Assembly (NCBI RefSeq): GCF_003160695.1
Contig: NZ_QGDD01000010.1
Location: 62,001-126,000, forward strand
Direction: 5' to 3'
DNA from: Nocardioides silvaticus
Lineage (GTDB): Bacteria > Actinomycetota > Actinomycetes > Propionibacteriales > Nocardioidaceae
Length of the DNA stretch: 64,000 nt
Position numbers and translations under genes: made by a program. Within the stretch, counting starts at the first letter, position 1. The number at the start of each line of letters is the position of its first letter. The notes under the pieces are model-generated. The model did not search any database and was not told the DNA's origin. It saw only the letters and a program-made list of their open reading frames with translations. Below are positions 33,885 to 40,976 of this stretch, in pieces.

Positions 33885-34142
33885 TCACCGCGACCGTCGA
33901 TCGAGGCTGTCACCCGCGAGCTTTGACGCCGACCCCTGCAAGCCACGCTCTCCCTCTCCGGGTGACGCCGGCGCGACCGTGGGGTCGCCCTCGAGCCCAC
34001 CGGCATCCGGCGTGCCCGACGCCGGCCGGTCGACTCCCGGCGCGAACAGGTCTGCGGGCGGCGGCTCCTCGCCGCAACCGGCGAGCAGGACTACGAACAG
34101 CAGCGCGGCGACACCCACCGCCCGAGAACGAGGTGACGACAT
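33885..34142 (-). CDS. Small lipoprotein, probably a truncated relative
   Basis: 85 residues from ATG 34142 with GGGAGG upstream. Signal with lipobox LAGC (VVLLAGCGEEP), then only a short Pro/Gly/Asp-rich tail and no recognisable domain. Its 5' flank resembles that of the next lipoprotein gene (shared GTACGTTCG, GCCGCC, GGGCGG, CTCGGGAGG), so it may be a duplicated promoter and leader that lost the functional domain. Confidence 0.5.
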   Translation of the reverse strand: MSSPRSRAVGVAALLFVVLLAGCGEEPPPADLFAPGVDRPASGTPDAGGLEGDPTVAPASPGEGERGLQGSASKLAGDSLDRRSR

Positions 34143-34250
34143 CGAGACCTCCCGAGAGTTGGAGCCGCCCGAACCCAGGCGGCGTTGCGAACGTACGCCC
34201 GGAACCGCCCGCTCCGGCACCCCTCGATCCGCCGCTGTGGATAACCCGCC

Positions 34251-34294
34251 ACGTCCTACGGACGGGGTCGTCGACGGCCCCGTCCGTAGGACGT
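34251..34294. repeat. Perfect hairpin 5' of DUF559 gene
   Basis: ACGTCCTACGGACGGGG (34251-34267) pairs perfectly with CCCCGTCCGTAGGACGT (34278-34294), 10-nt loop. It lies upstream of both divergent genes, so it is not a terminator. A related hairpin is at 35318-35359. The adjacent TGTGGATAA (34236-34244) is a DnaA-box-like 9-mer. Confidence 0.8.
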
Positions 34295-34370
34295 ACCGAG
34301 CCGACACGCGTCATCCACAGCGCGACCGACGCTCGTTGGCTGTGAGCGCCGAACATCGCATCCTCAACGG

Positions 34371-35309
34371 ATGGTGAGCATTCCGGACCGCCGATTCGCC
34401 GCCGCCCACGCTCTCGCGGCCAAGCAGGGCGGCGTCGTCTCGCGACGCCAGCTGTACCGGCTGGGGGTGACGCGTTACGAAGTGCGCGGTCAGGTGCGGG
34501 CGCACCGGTGGCAGCTGGTCTGCGACCAGGTCGTGGCCCTCCACAACGGCGAGGTCTCGGAGCGGGGGCATCGGTGGGCGGCGGTCATCAGCGCGGGCCC
34601 GCGCGCCCAGCTCGATGGCGTCGCGTGTCTGGTGGAGACAGGGCTCGAGCGGGTGGAGTACGACCGCATCCGTGTGTCGGTGCCGAAGGGCGCTCGGGTT
34701 CGAACGCGCCGGACCCAGCGCTATGACATCCGCGAGACCCGACGGTGGTCGCGGGAGGATCGCCAACCCGGCGGCGGGATTCCGCGGACCCGGCCGGCCG
34801 TGGCGGCAGTTCGAGCCGCGATGTGGGCGCGGACCGATCGTGAGGCGGCGTTCCTGCTGACGGTCGCTGTTCAGCAAGGTGTCACGCTTCCGACCGACAT
34901 CGCTTTCGAGCTGCTGCGGATCAAGCGGCACCGTCGACGGCTCTTCGTGCACAGTGTCGTCAACGACCTCCTCGACGGTGCCCGTGCTCTAGGGGAGCTT
35001 GAAGTCGTACGAGAGCTCAGGCGACGAGGATTGCCGGCGCCGGCCCGCCAAGTGCTCCGCAAGGACCGGCGCGGTCGCTACTTCCTGGACCTCTACTGGC
35101 CCGATCTCAGGTTGGTCGTCGAGATCGACGGCATCCACCACTCGTGGGCCGAGAACGTGGTCGGCGACGCCCTTCGCCAGAACTCCCTGGCGATCTCCGG
35201 CGACACCGTCCTGCGAGTGCCGCTCCTCGGCCTCAGGCTGGCGTCCGACGAGTTCTACGCGCAGATCGGCGAGGCGATCGACGCGGCCCGGCAGCGCACC
35301 GCCGCCTGA
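34371..35309 (+). CDS. AbiEi-type N-domain plus DUF559 nuclease-like protein
   Basis: 312 residues. The N-terminus (GGVVSRRQLYRLGVTRYEVR) looks like the winged-helix of AbiEi-type antitoxins; the C-terminus (RYFLDLYWPDLRLVVEIDG, then HH) matches DUF559, a PD-(D/E)XK nuclease-like fold with Asp, Glu and downstream polar residues. Such genes are abundant and unstable in Nocardioides and relatives, often as solitary copies. No AbiEii toxin is adjacent. Flanked on both sides by related palindromes. DNA cleavage is possible but unproven. Confidence 0.75.
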   Translation: MVSIPDRRFAAAHALAAKQGGVVSRRQLYRLGVTRYEVRGQVRAHRWQLVCDQVVALHNGEVSERGHRWAAVISAGPRAQLDGVACLVETGLERVEYDRIRVSVPKGARVRTRRTQRYDIRETRRWSREDRQPGGGIPRTRPAVAAVRAAMWARTDREAAFLLTVAVQQGVTLPTDIAFELLRIKRHRRRLFVHSVVNDLLDGARALGELEVVRELRRRGLPAPARQVLRKDRRGRYFLDLYWPDLRLVVEIDGIHHSWAENVVGDALRQNSLAISGDTVLRVPLLGLRLASDEFYAQIGEAIDAARQRTAA

Positions 35310-35317
35310 CCCCGAGA

Positions 35318-35359
35318 CGTCCTACGGTCGGGGCCACCGGCGGCCCCATCCGTAGGACG
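35318..35359. repeat. Hairpin 3' of DUF559 gene
   Basis: CGTCCTACGGTCGGGGCC (35318-35335) pairs with GGCCCCATCCGTAGGACG (35342-35359) with two adjacent mismatches. It is a diverged copy of the hairpin at 34251-34294. Confidence 0.75.
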
Positions 35360-35373
35360 CAACGCCGCCAACT

Positions 35374-35712
35374 TCAGCGAGCCGCCCGCTTGCCACCCTT
35401 CGGCGCAGCAGGGTCCCGCTTGGGCTTGGGCGCCGGCGCCTGGGTCAACCCCATCGCCCGCGAGAACCGTGCGACGAGCATGAAGCCGAGGAACAGGCAT
35501 GCCACGGCGCCGACGGCTGCGACGCCGAGGTAGGCCCACGCCTGCGAGTCGTTGTCGTGACGGGCCTCGGAGCCGAAGTCGATGGCGGCGTAGACGAGGT
35601 AGCCCCAGGCCACGACACAGAGCGTGATGCCGAGGGCGAGGAGCAGCAGCACGGGACGAAATCCCTGCTTCTGCCGCGCTCCTGCGCGCTTGCCGCCGCT
35701 CACGGCGCTCAT
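35374..35712 (-). CDS. Small two-helix membrane protein
   Basis: 112 residues from ATG 35712 (MSAVSGGKRAG); ATG 35748 is an alternative. Two transmembrane helices (~21-43 LLLLALGITLCVVAWGYLVY, and ~60-82 AYLGVAAVGAVACLFLGFML) and a basic, Pro/Lys-rich C-terminal tail. Not recognised beyond being a common actinobacterial small membrane protein. Confidence 0.65.
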   Translation of the reverse strand: MSAVSGGKRAGARQKQGFRPVLLLLALGITLCVVAWGYLVYAAIDFGSEARHDNDSQAWAYLGVAAVGAVACLFLGFMLVARFSRAMGLTQAPAPKPKRDPAAPKGGKRAAR

Positions 35713-35824
35713 TCTGTCCGACGCACCAAGGTCCTGTTGCCAGGACATGCCAACCGGCCGGGGTCCGCTCGATGTCCCCACAACGAAGAGCGGTCCCCGG
35801 CCGGAAGTCTGGCGCTGCTCAGGC

Positions 35825-36331
35825 CTACTTCGGGCTGATGGTGTAGTTGACGACGATGCCGTTGGAGTCGGTGACGGCAAGGATCACGGTGTAGCTCGCC
35901 GAGGTGTACGTGCCGGTGATCGACGTGCCGTTGTCGATCGGCTCCTGCACGACGTCGAGGCCGAGGGTGGCCGCCGCGTCGTCGTACGCCGCCTGCTTGT
36001 CGCCGCCGGCGGGGCCGACCTCGATGGTGGCGTTCCAGGTCGAGGGGTTCTTCGTCGACGTACCGCCCAGGATCTCGCCATCGACGACGGACACCTCGTC
36101 GGTCGGGAAGTCCTTCGGCAGCTTGCCGGTGGTGACGCCGCCGTCGGTGGTGTCGATCTCGATGTTGCCGTTCTCGGCGTCGTCGAGGTTGAGGTCGACG
36201 CCCTCGCTCTTGGCAGCGTCCTCGACCGCGTCCTTGGCAGCGTCCTCGGCCAGGCCGCAGCCGACGAAGGACGTCGCCGCGAGGAGCGCGGCGGGTACGG
36301 CGAGGAGCAGGCGGGTGCGGGTGTGCTTCAT
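35825..36331 (-). CDS. Secreted lipoprotein of unknown function
   Basis: 168 residues from ATG 36331. Lipoprotein signal with lipobox VGC (AATSFVGCGLAEDAAKD). Then an acidic helix and a beta-rich domain containing KLPKDFPTDEVSVVDGEILG, DKQAAYDDAAATLGLD and TSITGTYTSASYTVILAV. The pattern resembles small secreted lipoproteins of Nocardioides, none with a known role. It is the last gene of the block before the nrdR promoter. Confidence 0.7.
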   Translation of the reverse strand: MKHTRTRLLLAVPAALLAATSFVGCGLAEDAAKDAVEDAAKSEGVDLNLDDAENGNIEIDTTDGGVTTGKLPKDFPTDEVSVVDGEILGGTSTKNPSTWNATIEVGPAGGDKQAAYDDAAATLGLDVVQEPIDNGTSITGTYTSASYTVILAVTDSNGIVVNYTISPK

Positions 36332-36587
36332 GAGAGCCTCCGGACTCTGGAGCAGGGGGTGGTTTGACCCTGCGTGTCGTTGATGTCGGTCGGCCCCGAG
36401 GCCTGGTCGAACGTTAGCGACGAGATGCTTCCTTCGAATCGGTCCGACGAACCATTTGGACCCCATCTGAGACGGTCGTGAGACCACGACCGGCCACCGA
36501 CACGCCGTACTCCACGCTCAGAAAATGCCCCTGACCTGCGCAAACGTGACGCAGGCGACACAGTTCGAAACTCATCGACCCCACCAC

Positions 36588-36616
36588 TTGCACCCCTAGT
36601 GGCAGAGGCGTAAGGT
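36588..36616 (+). promoter_or_regulatory. Predicted sigma-A promoter of nrdR-nrdJ
   Basis: TTGCAC (36588-36593), 17-nt spacer, TAAGGT (36611-36616). It is the best housekeeping promoter candidate in the 441-bp gap before nrdR. The rest of that gap (36332-36587) shows no gene, only weak short inverted repeats. Confidence 0.55.
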
Positions 36617-36618
36617 CA

Positions 36619-36652
36619 CCACTACATCTAGTACTTACAACGATGTAGTTCT
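36619..36652. promoter_or_regulatory. NrdR-box-like pair
   Basis: CC-ACTACATCTAGT-AC (36619-36634) is close to the NrdR-box pattern with ACTA/TAGT arms. A weaker match, ACAACGATGTAGTTCT (36637-36652), follows. Centres are 18 bp apart rather than the usual ~31, so only the first is a strong candidate. They would cover the transcription start and allow repression by NrdR. Confidence 0.5.
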
Positions 36653-36657
36653 CCACA
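36649..36657 (+). promoter_or_regulatory. DnaA-box-like 9-mer
   Basis: TTCTCCACA, one mismatch from TTATCCACA, in the nrdR leader. Confidence 0.3.
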
Positions 36658-36702
36658 GGCGATGCACAGTCAGATGGAAGAACTGCACAGCCGGAAGCGT
36701 TG

Positions 36703-36711
36703 TTATCCACA
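36703..36711 (+). promoter_or_regulatory. Consensus DnaA box
   Basis: TTATCCACA, an exact DnaA 9-mer, 62 nt upstream of nrdR. DnaA is known to tune ribonucleotide reductase transcription in other bacteria. Confidence 0.45.
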
Positions 36712-36772
36712 GGGGGAAAGCGGCCCGAACGGGGGTCTGCTTCGCCATGCCCAGGGGAGAGGAGGACCGACG

Positions 36773-37243
36773 ATGCACTGCCCGTACTGCAAGCACAGCG
36801 ACACCAAGGTCCTCGACTCCCGGGTGGCCGACGACGGCTGCTCCATCCGCCGCCGCCGGGTCTGCCAGGACTGCGAGAAGCGGTTCACCACCGTCGAGCT
36901 CATGCAGCTGACCGTGCTCAAGCGCTCCGGCGCCACCGAGCCGTTCAACCGTGACAAGGCGATCTCCGGCGTTCGCAAGGCGTGCAACGGAAGGCCGGTC
37001 AGCGAGGACGCGCTCGCCCTGCTCGGCCAGGAGGTCGAGGACCAGCTGCGGCTGGCCGGCAGCCCCGAGGTCGCCGCGCACGAGGTGGGGCTGGCGATCC
37101 TCGCCCCGCTGCGCCGCCTCGACGAGGTGGCCTACCTCCGTTTCGCGTCGGTCTACCGCGGCTTCGAGTCCGCGGCCGACTTCGAGAACGAGATCGCCCT
37201 CCTCCGCGCCGAACGGGCGCTCACCACAGCCGACAGCGGCTGA
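36773..37243 (+). CDS. nrdR: Transcriptional repressor NrdR
   Basis: Senses (d)ATP and represses ribonucleotide reductase genes. 156 residues, normal length. The N-terminal zinc ribbon is [15 protein letters not shown] ... CQDCEKRF, followed by an ATP-cone ([35 protein letters not shown]). ATG 36773 has GGAGG upstream and starts at the zinc ribbon; the open frame further upstream is not protein-like. Directly upstream of nrdJ, its target. Confidence 0.95.
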   Translation: MHCPYCKHSDTKVLDSRVADDGCSIRRRRVCQDCEKRFTTVELMQLTVLKRSGATEPFNRDKAISGVRKACNGRPVSEDALALLGQEVEDQLRLAGSPEVAAHEVGLAILAPLRRLDEVAYLRFASVYRGFESAADFENEIALLRAERALTTADSG

Positions 37244-37252
37244 CCCACAGAC

Positions 37253-37288
37253 GGCCCGGGCAGGCGTGGGGAAGCGCCTGTCCGGGCC
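37253..37288 (+). terminator. Hairpin between nrdR and nrdJ
   Basis: GGCCCGGGCAGGCG (37253-37266) pairs with CGCCTGTCCGGGCC (37275-37288), one G-U pair, 8-nt loop, no T-tract. It may attenuate or process the transcript between the two genes. Confidence 0.55.
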
Positions 37289-37364
37289 CCCAAAGCTCCG
37301 GTGCCGAAGTGTCGGTACCACCAGCAACACTCGAATCCGCTACCAAACCCCGCATGGGAGAGTC

Positions 37365-40319
37365 ATGACTGAGACGGCCGCCAGCTCCGCACCGACCGCA
37401 CGCAAGGGCCGGAAGGGACTGAAGATCAACCGGGTCTTCAGCACCGCCGGCGTGCACCCCTACGACGAGATCACCTGGGAGCGGCGCGACGTCGTCCAGC
37501 AGAACTGGAAGACCGGCGAGACGGTCTTCGAGCAGCGCGGCGTGGAGTTCCCCGACTTCTGGTCGGTCAACGCGAGCACCATCGTCACGACCAAGTACTT
37601 CCGCGGCGCGGTCGGCACTCCCGAGCGCGAGACGGGCCTCAAGCAGCTCGTCGACCGTGTCGTGAAGACCTACACCAAGGCGGGCATCGAGCACGGCTAC
37701 TTCGCGACCCCGGCTGACGCGGAGACCTTCGAGCACGAGCTGACCTGGCTGCTGGTCAACCAGTACTTCTCCTTCAACTCCCCGGTGTGGTTCAACGTCG
37801 GCACCAAGTCGCCGCAGCAGGTCTCGGCCTGCTTCATCCTGTCGGTCGACGACTCGATGGACTCGATCCTCAACTGGTACAAGGAGGAGGGCTTCATCTT
37901 CAAGGGCGGCTCCGGCGCCGGCCTCAACCTCTCCCGGATCCGGTCGTCCAAGGAGCTGCTGTCGTCGGGCGGTACGGCGAGCGGCCCGGTCTCCTTCATG
38001 CGCGGCGCCGACGCCTCGGCCGGCACCATCAAGTCCGGAGGCGCCACCCGCCGCGCGGCGAAGATGGTCGTGCTCGACGTCGACCACCCCGACATCGAGG
38101 AGTTCGTCGAGACGAAGTGGCGCGAGGAGGACAAGATCCGCGCGCTGCGTGACGCCGGCTTCGACATGGACCTGGGCGGCAAGGACATCACCTCCGTGCA
38201 GTACCAGAACGCCAACAACTCCGTCCGTGTCACCGACGAGTTCATGCGCGCGGTCGAGGAGGGCACCGAGTTCGGCCTGCGTGCCCGCAAGACCGGCGAG
38301 GTCATCGAGACCGTCGACGCCCGGGCGCTGTTCCGCAAGATCAGCGAGGCCGCGTGGGCCTGCGCCGACCCCGGCCTGCAGTACGACGACACGATCAACG
38401 ACTGGCACACCAACCCCGAGACGGGGCGCATCACCGCGTCGAACCCCTGCTCGGAGTACATGAGCCTCGACAACAGCTCCTGCAACCTGGCGTCGCTGAA
38501 CCTGCTGAAGTTCCTCAAGGACGACGACACCTTCGACGCCCCGCTGTTCGCGAAGGCGGTCGAGCTGATCATCACCGCGATGGACATCTCGATCTGCTTC
38601 GCCGACTTCCCGACCGAGGCGATCGGCGACACGACCCGCGACTACCGCCAGCTCGGCATCGGCTACGCCAACCTCGGCGCGCTGCTGATGGCGATGGGCC
38701 TGGGCTACGACTCCGACGGCGGTCGCGCGATGGCGGCCACCATCACGAGCCTGATGACCGGCACGTCGTACCGTCGGTCGGCGGAGCTCGCCGGCATCGT
38801 CGGCCCCTACAACGGCTACGCCCGCAACGCCGAGGCGCACCAGCGGGTCATGCGCAAGCACCAGGCGGCCAACGACCTGGTCCGCACGCTGCACATCGCG
38901 GACGCGCAGACCCACAAGCTGGCCACCGAGGAGTGGGCCAAGGTCGTCGAGCTCGGCAAGACCAACGGGTTCCGCAACGCGCAGGCCTCGGTGCTCGCGC
39001 CCACCGGCACCATCGGCTTCATGATGGACTGCGACACGACCGGCATCGAGCCGGACTTCTCGCTGGTCAAGTTCAAGAAGCTGGTCGGCGGCGGCTCGAT
39101 GCAGATCGTCAACCAGACGATCCCGCGGGCGCTGAAGAAGCTGGGCTACGACGAGGAGAAGATCGAGGCGATCGTCGCCTACATCGCCGAGCACGGCCAC
39201 GTGGTCGACGCACCCGGCCTGAAGACCGAGCACTATGAGATCTTCGACACCGCGATGGGCGAGCGGGCCCTCAAGCCGATGGGCCACGTGAAGATGATGG
39301 CGGCGACCCAGCCGTTCCTGTCCGGTGCCATCTCCAAGACGGTCAACCTGCCGGAGTCGGCGACCGTCGAGGAGATCGAGGACATCTACCTGCAGTCGTG
39401 GAAGCTCGGCCTCAAGGCCACCGCCATCTACCGCGACAACTGCAAGGTCGGCCAGCCGCTGTCCGACGGTGGCGGGAAGGCCAAGAAGGACGCCGCCGAC
39501 GCGGCGTCGTCGGTCGAGACCAAGGTCGTGGAGAAGGTCGTCTACGCCCCGACCCGCAAGCGCCTGCCGAAGTCCCGCCAGGCCCGCACGACGTCGTTCA
39601 CTGTCGGGGGTGCCGAGGGCTACATGATCTCCGGCGCTCACGACGACGGGCAGCTCGGCGAGATCTTCCTCAAGCTCGGCAAGCAAGGCTCGACCCTCGC
39701 CGGCGTGATGGACGCGTTCTCGATCGCGGTGTCGATCGGCCTGCAGTACGGCGTGCCCCTGGAGACCTACGTCTCGAAGTTCACCAACCTCCGCTTCGAG
39801 CCCGCCGGCCTCACCGACGACCCCGACGTGCGGATGAGCCAGTCGATCATGGACTACATCTTCCGCCGCCTGGCCCTCGACTACCTGACGTTCGAGGAGC
39901 GGAGCATGCTCGGCATCTACTCCGCCGAGGAGCGCCAGCGCCACCTCGAGACGGGCAGCTACGAGCCCCTCGAGGAGACCGGGAGTGCGTCCGAGCTCAT
40001 CGACGCCGCCCCGGCCGGTGGTCGAGACGCCGCTCCCGGTGGTCGAGACGCCGCCTCCGGTGGTCGAGTAGCGCCGAGCGCTAGCGAGGCGCGTATCGAG
40101 ACCCCGGAAGCCGACAGCGGGCCTGACGCCGAGGAGCCCATCGTCATCACCGACAAGGCCCCCGACGCCCCCCAGGCCCGCACCTCCGCGGAACTCCTCG
40201 AGCAGATCACCGGCCACGCCGTCGACAGCCCGCTCTGCATGACCTGCGGCACCAAGATGCGTCCCGCCGGTTCCTGCTACGTCTGCGAGGGCTGCGGGAG
40301 CACCAGCGGTTGTAGCTGA
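37365..40319 (+). CDS. nrdJ: Vitamin B12-dependent (class II) ribonucleotide reductase
   Basis: Reduces ribonucleotides to deoxyribonucleotides with adenosylcobalamin. 984 residues. Conserved segments: FNSPVWFNVG, the Cys in QVSACFIL, GGSGAGLNLSRIR, NPCSEYMSLDNSSCNLASLN (catalytic radical and redox Cys region) and ASVLAPTGTIGFMMDCDTTG. The C-terminus ends in a zinc-ribbon-like cysteine set (CMTCGTKM, then CYVCEGCGSTSGC), which feeds electrons to the active site. ATG 37365 follows GGGAGAG. An 87-bp dispersed repeat (40017-40103) is read in frame in the linker before that tail, giving GGRDAAPGGRDAASGGR. Confidence 0.95.
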   Translation: MTETAASSAPTARKGRKGLKINRVFSTAGVHPYDEITWERRDVVQQNWKTGETVFEQRGVEFPDFWSVNASTIVTTKYFRGAVGTPERETGLKQLVDRVVKTYTKAGIEHGYFATPADAETFEHELTWLLVNQYFSFNSPVWFNVGTKSPQQVSACFILSVDDSMDSILNWYKEEGFIFKGGSGAGLNLSRIRSSKELLSSGGTASGPVSFMRGADASAGTIKSGGATRRAAKMVVLDVDHPDIEEFVETKWREEDKIRALRDAGFDMDLGGKDITSVQYQNANNSVRVTDEFMRAVEEGTEFGLRARKTGEVIETVDARALFRKISEAAWACADPGLQYDDTINDWHTNPETGRITASNPCSEYMSLDNSSCNLASLNLLKFLKDDDTFDAPLFAKAVELIITAMDISICFADFPTEAIGDTTRDYRQLGIGYANLGALLMAMGLGYDSDGGRAMAATITSLMTGTSYRRSAELAGIVGPYNGYARNAEAHQRVMRKHQAANDLVRTLHIADAQTHKLATEEWAKVVELGKTNGFRNAQASVLAPTGTIGFMMDCDTTGIEPDFSLVKFKKLVGGGSMQIVNQTIPRALKKLGYDEEKIEAIVAYIAEHGHVVDAPGLKTEHYEIFDTAMGERALKPMGHVKMMAATQPFLSGAISKTVNLPESATVEEIEDIYLQSWKLGLKATAIYRDNCKVGQPLSDGGGKAKKDAADAASSVETKVVEKVVYAPTRKRLPKSRQARTTSFTVGGAEGYMISGAHDDGQLGEIFLKLGKQGSTLAGVMDAFSIAVSIGLQYGVPLETYVSKFTNLRFEPAGLTDDPDVRMSQSIMDYIFRRLALDYLTFEERSMLGIYSAEERQRHLETGSYEPLEETGSASELIDAAPAGGRDAAPGGRDAASGGRVAPSASEARIETPEADSGPDAEEPIVITDKAPDAPQARTSAELLEQITGHAVDSPLCMTCGTKMRPAGSCYVCEGCGSTSGCS
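40017..40103. repeat. Palindromic-family repeat inside nrdJ
   Basis: GGTGGTCGAG occurs at 40017, 40039 and 40060. It is followed by the family end TAGCGCCGAGCGCTAGCGAG ... GTATCGAGACC. The repeat TAG is out of frame here, so the protein reads through (about residues 885-913). Confidence 0.85.
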
Positions 40320-40340
40320 GTCAGCGACAACGCAGTACGT

Positions 40341-40377
40341 CGAAGGGCGGTCACCCTGATGGGGCGGCCGCCCTTCG
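40341..40377 (+). terminator. Terminator after nrdJ
   Basis: CGAAGGGCGG (40341-40350) pairs perfectly with CCGCCCTTCG (40368-40377). It shares sequence with the terminator at 32403-32438. It lies between convergent nrdJ and the rtcB remnant. Confidence 0.75.
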
Positions 40378-40391
40378 CGCATGATCCGCGC

Positions 40392-40835
40392 TCAGCTGGC
40401 TAGCATCACGGCGCGGTTGCGGGAGGCGTACTCCTGCGCCCAGTACAGGTCGCTGAGGTAGGCGTCCATCTCCGCGGTGTCGGACAGGAACACCGCCAGG
40501 TCGCGGTCGGGCAGACCCAGGTTGTGCTCCAGACCCTTGGCCTTGTAGATGTGCCGCTCGGCGATCTCCTTGCCGATGTTGCGCGAGCCGGAGTGCAGCA
40601 TCAGCCACACCTGGCCGTCGTCGTCGGACGTCAGCTCGATGAAGTGGTTGCCGCCGCCCAGCGAACCCATCTGCTGCTTGGCCCGCTTCTCCCGGTCCTG
40701 CACGTCGTCGTGCAGCGCGGCGAAGCGCTTCCAGAAGCGGTCCCAGCCGGCGTACTGGCCGTGGTTGAGCTTGAGGCGGCGTACGTCGGGCATCGACTTG
40801 TGCGCCGAGAAGCCCACCGGGATCGCCGCACGCAT
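40392..40835 (-). pseudogene. rtcB internal fragment (copy A)
   Basis: A 147-codon open frame that encodes only the middle of RtcB: it begins in a 149-bp spacer, enters rtcB at GFSAHKSMPDVRR, and stops soon after RNRAVM. It keeps the GGGNHF metal/GMP-site motif and LHSGSRNIG. It lacks the N-terminal Cys region and the whole C-terminal third, so it cannot be a ligase. It is a nearly exact copy of the same region of the gene just upstream. Confidence 0.8.
40404..40827. repeat. 424-bp direct repeat, copy A (rtcB)
   Basis: Identical to 40977-41400 except one base (40647 G versus 41220 T). Offset 573; the 149-bp spacer is 40828-40976. Confidence 0.95.
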
Positions 40836-40976
40836 ACGATGTGCGTGTCATTGCGTCGTGACCAAGGGAGTTCGAGCCCCGAAGGCGCAACGGATGCGAT
40901 CCACTTCGGGGTCGCAGGCCGCACACCTTAGCTTCTAGTTGCCGATGCCTACGAAGTCGAGCGAATGTGGCGCTTT
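40828..40976. other. 149-bp spacer between rtcB repeats
   Basis: Unrelated to rtcB. It has a small hairpin CACGCA...TGCGTG (40829-40848) and another CCCCGAAG...CTTCGGGG around 40877-40911. No gene, no transposase remnant and no known element recognised. Confidence 0.5.

Noticed and set aside
36649-36711. Replication origin from DnaA boxes
   Set aside because: Only one exact and one near box, and no dnaA, dnaN or parAB genes around.
37244-37364. Cobalamin riboswitch before nrdJ
   Set aside because: The 121-nt gap is too short and has only a simple hairpin; no B12-box sequence was recognised.
37221-40382. A very long open frame antisense to nrdJ
   Set aside because: It is in the strand and phase expected to lack stops opposite GC-rich codons. 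It has no domain, while nrdJ is unmistakable.
40860-40900. tRNA-like T-arm (GTTCGAGCCCC) in the rtcB spacer
   Set aside because: Stem pairing fails and no acceptor, D-arm or anticodon arm can be built around it.
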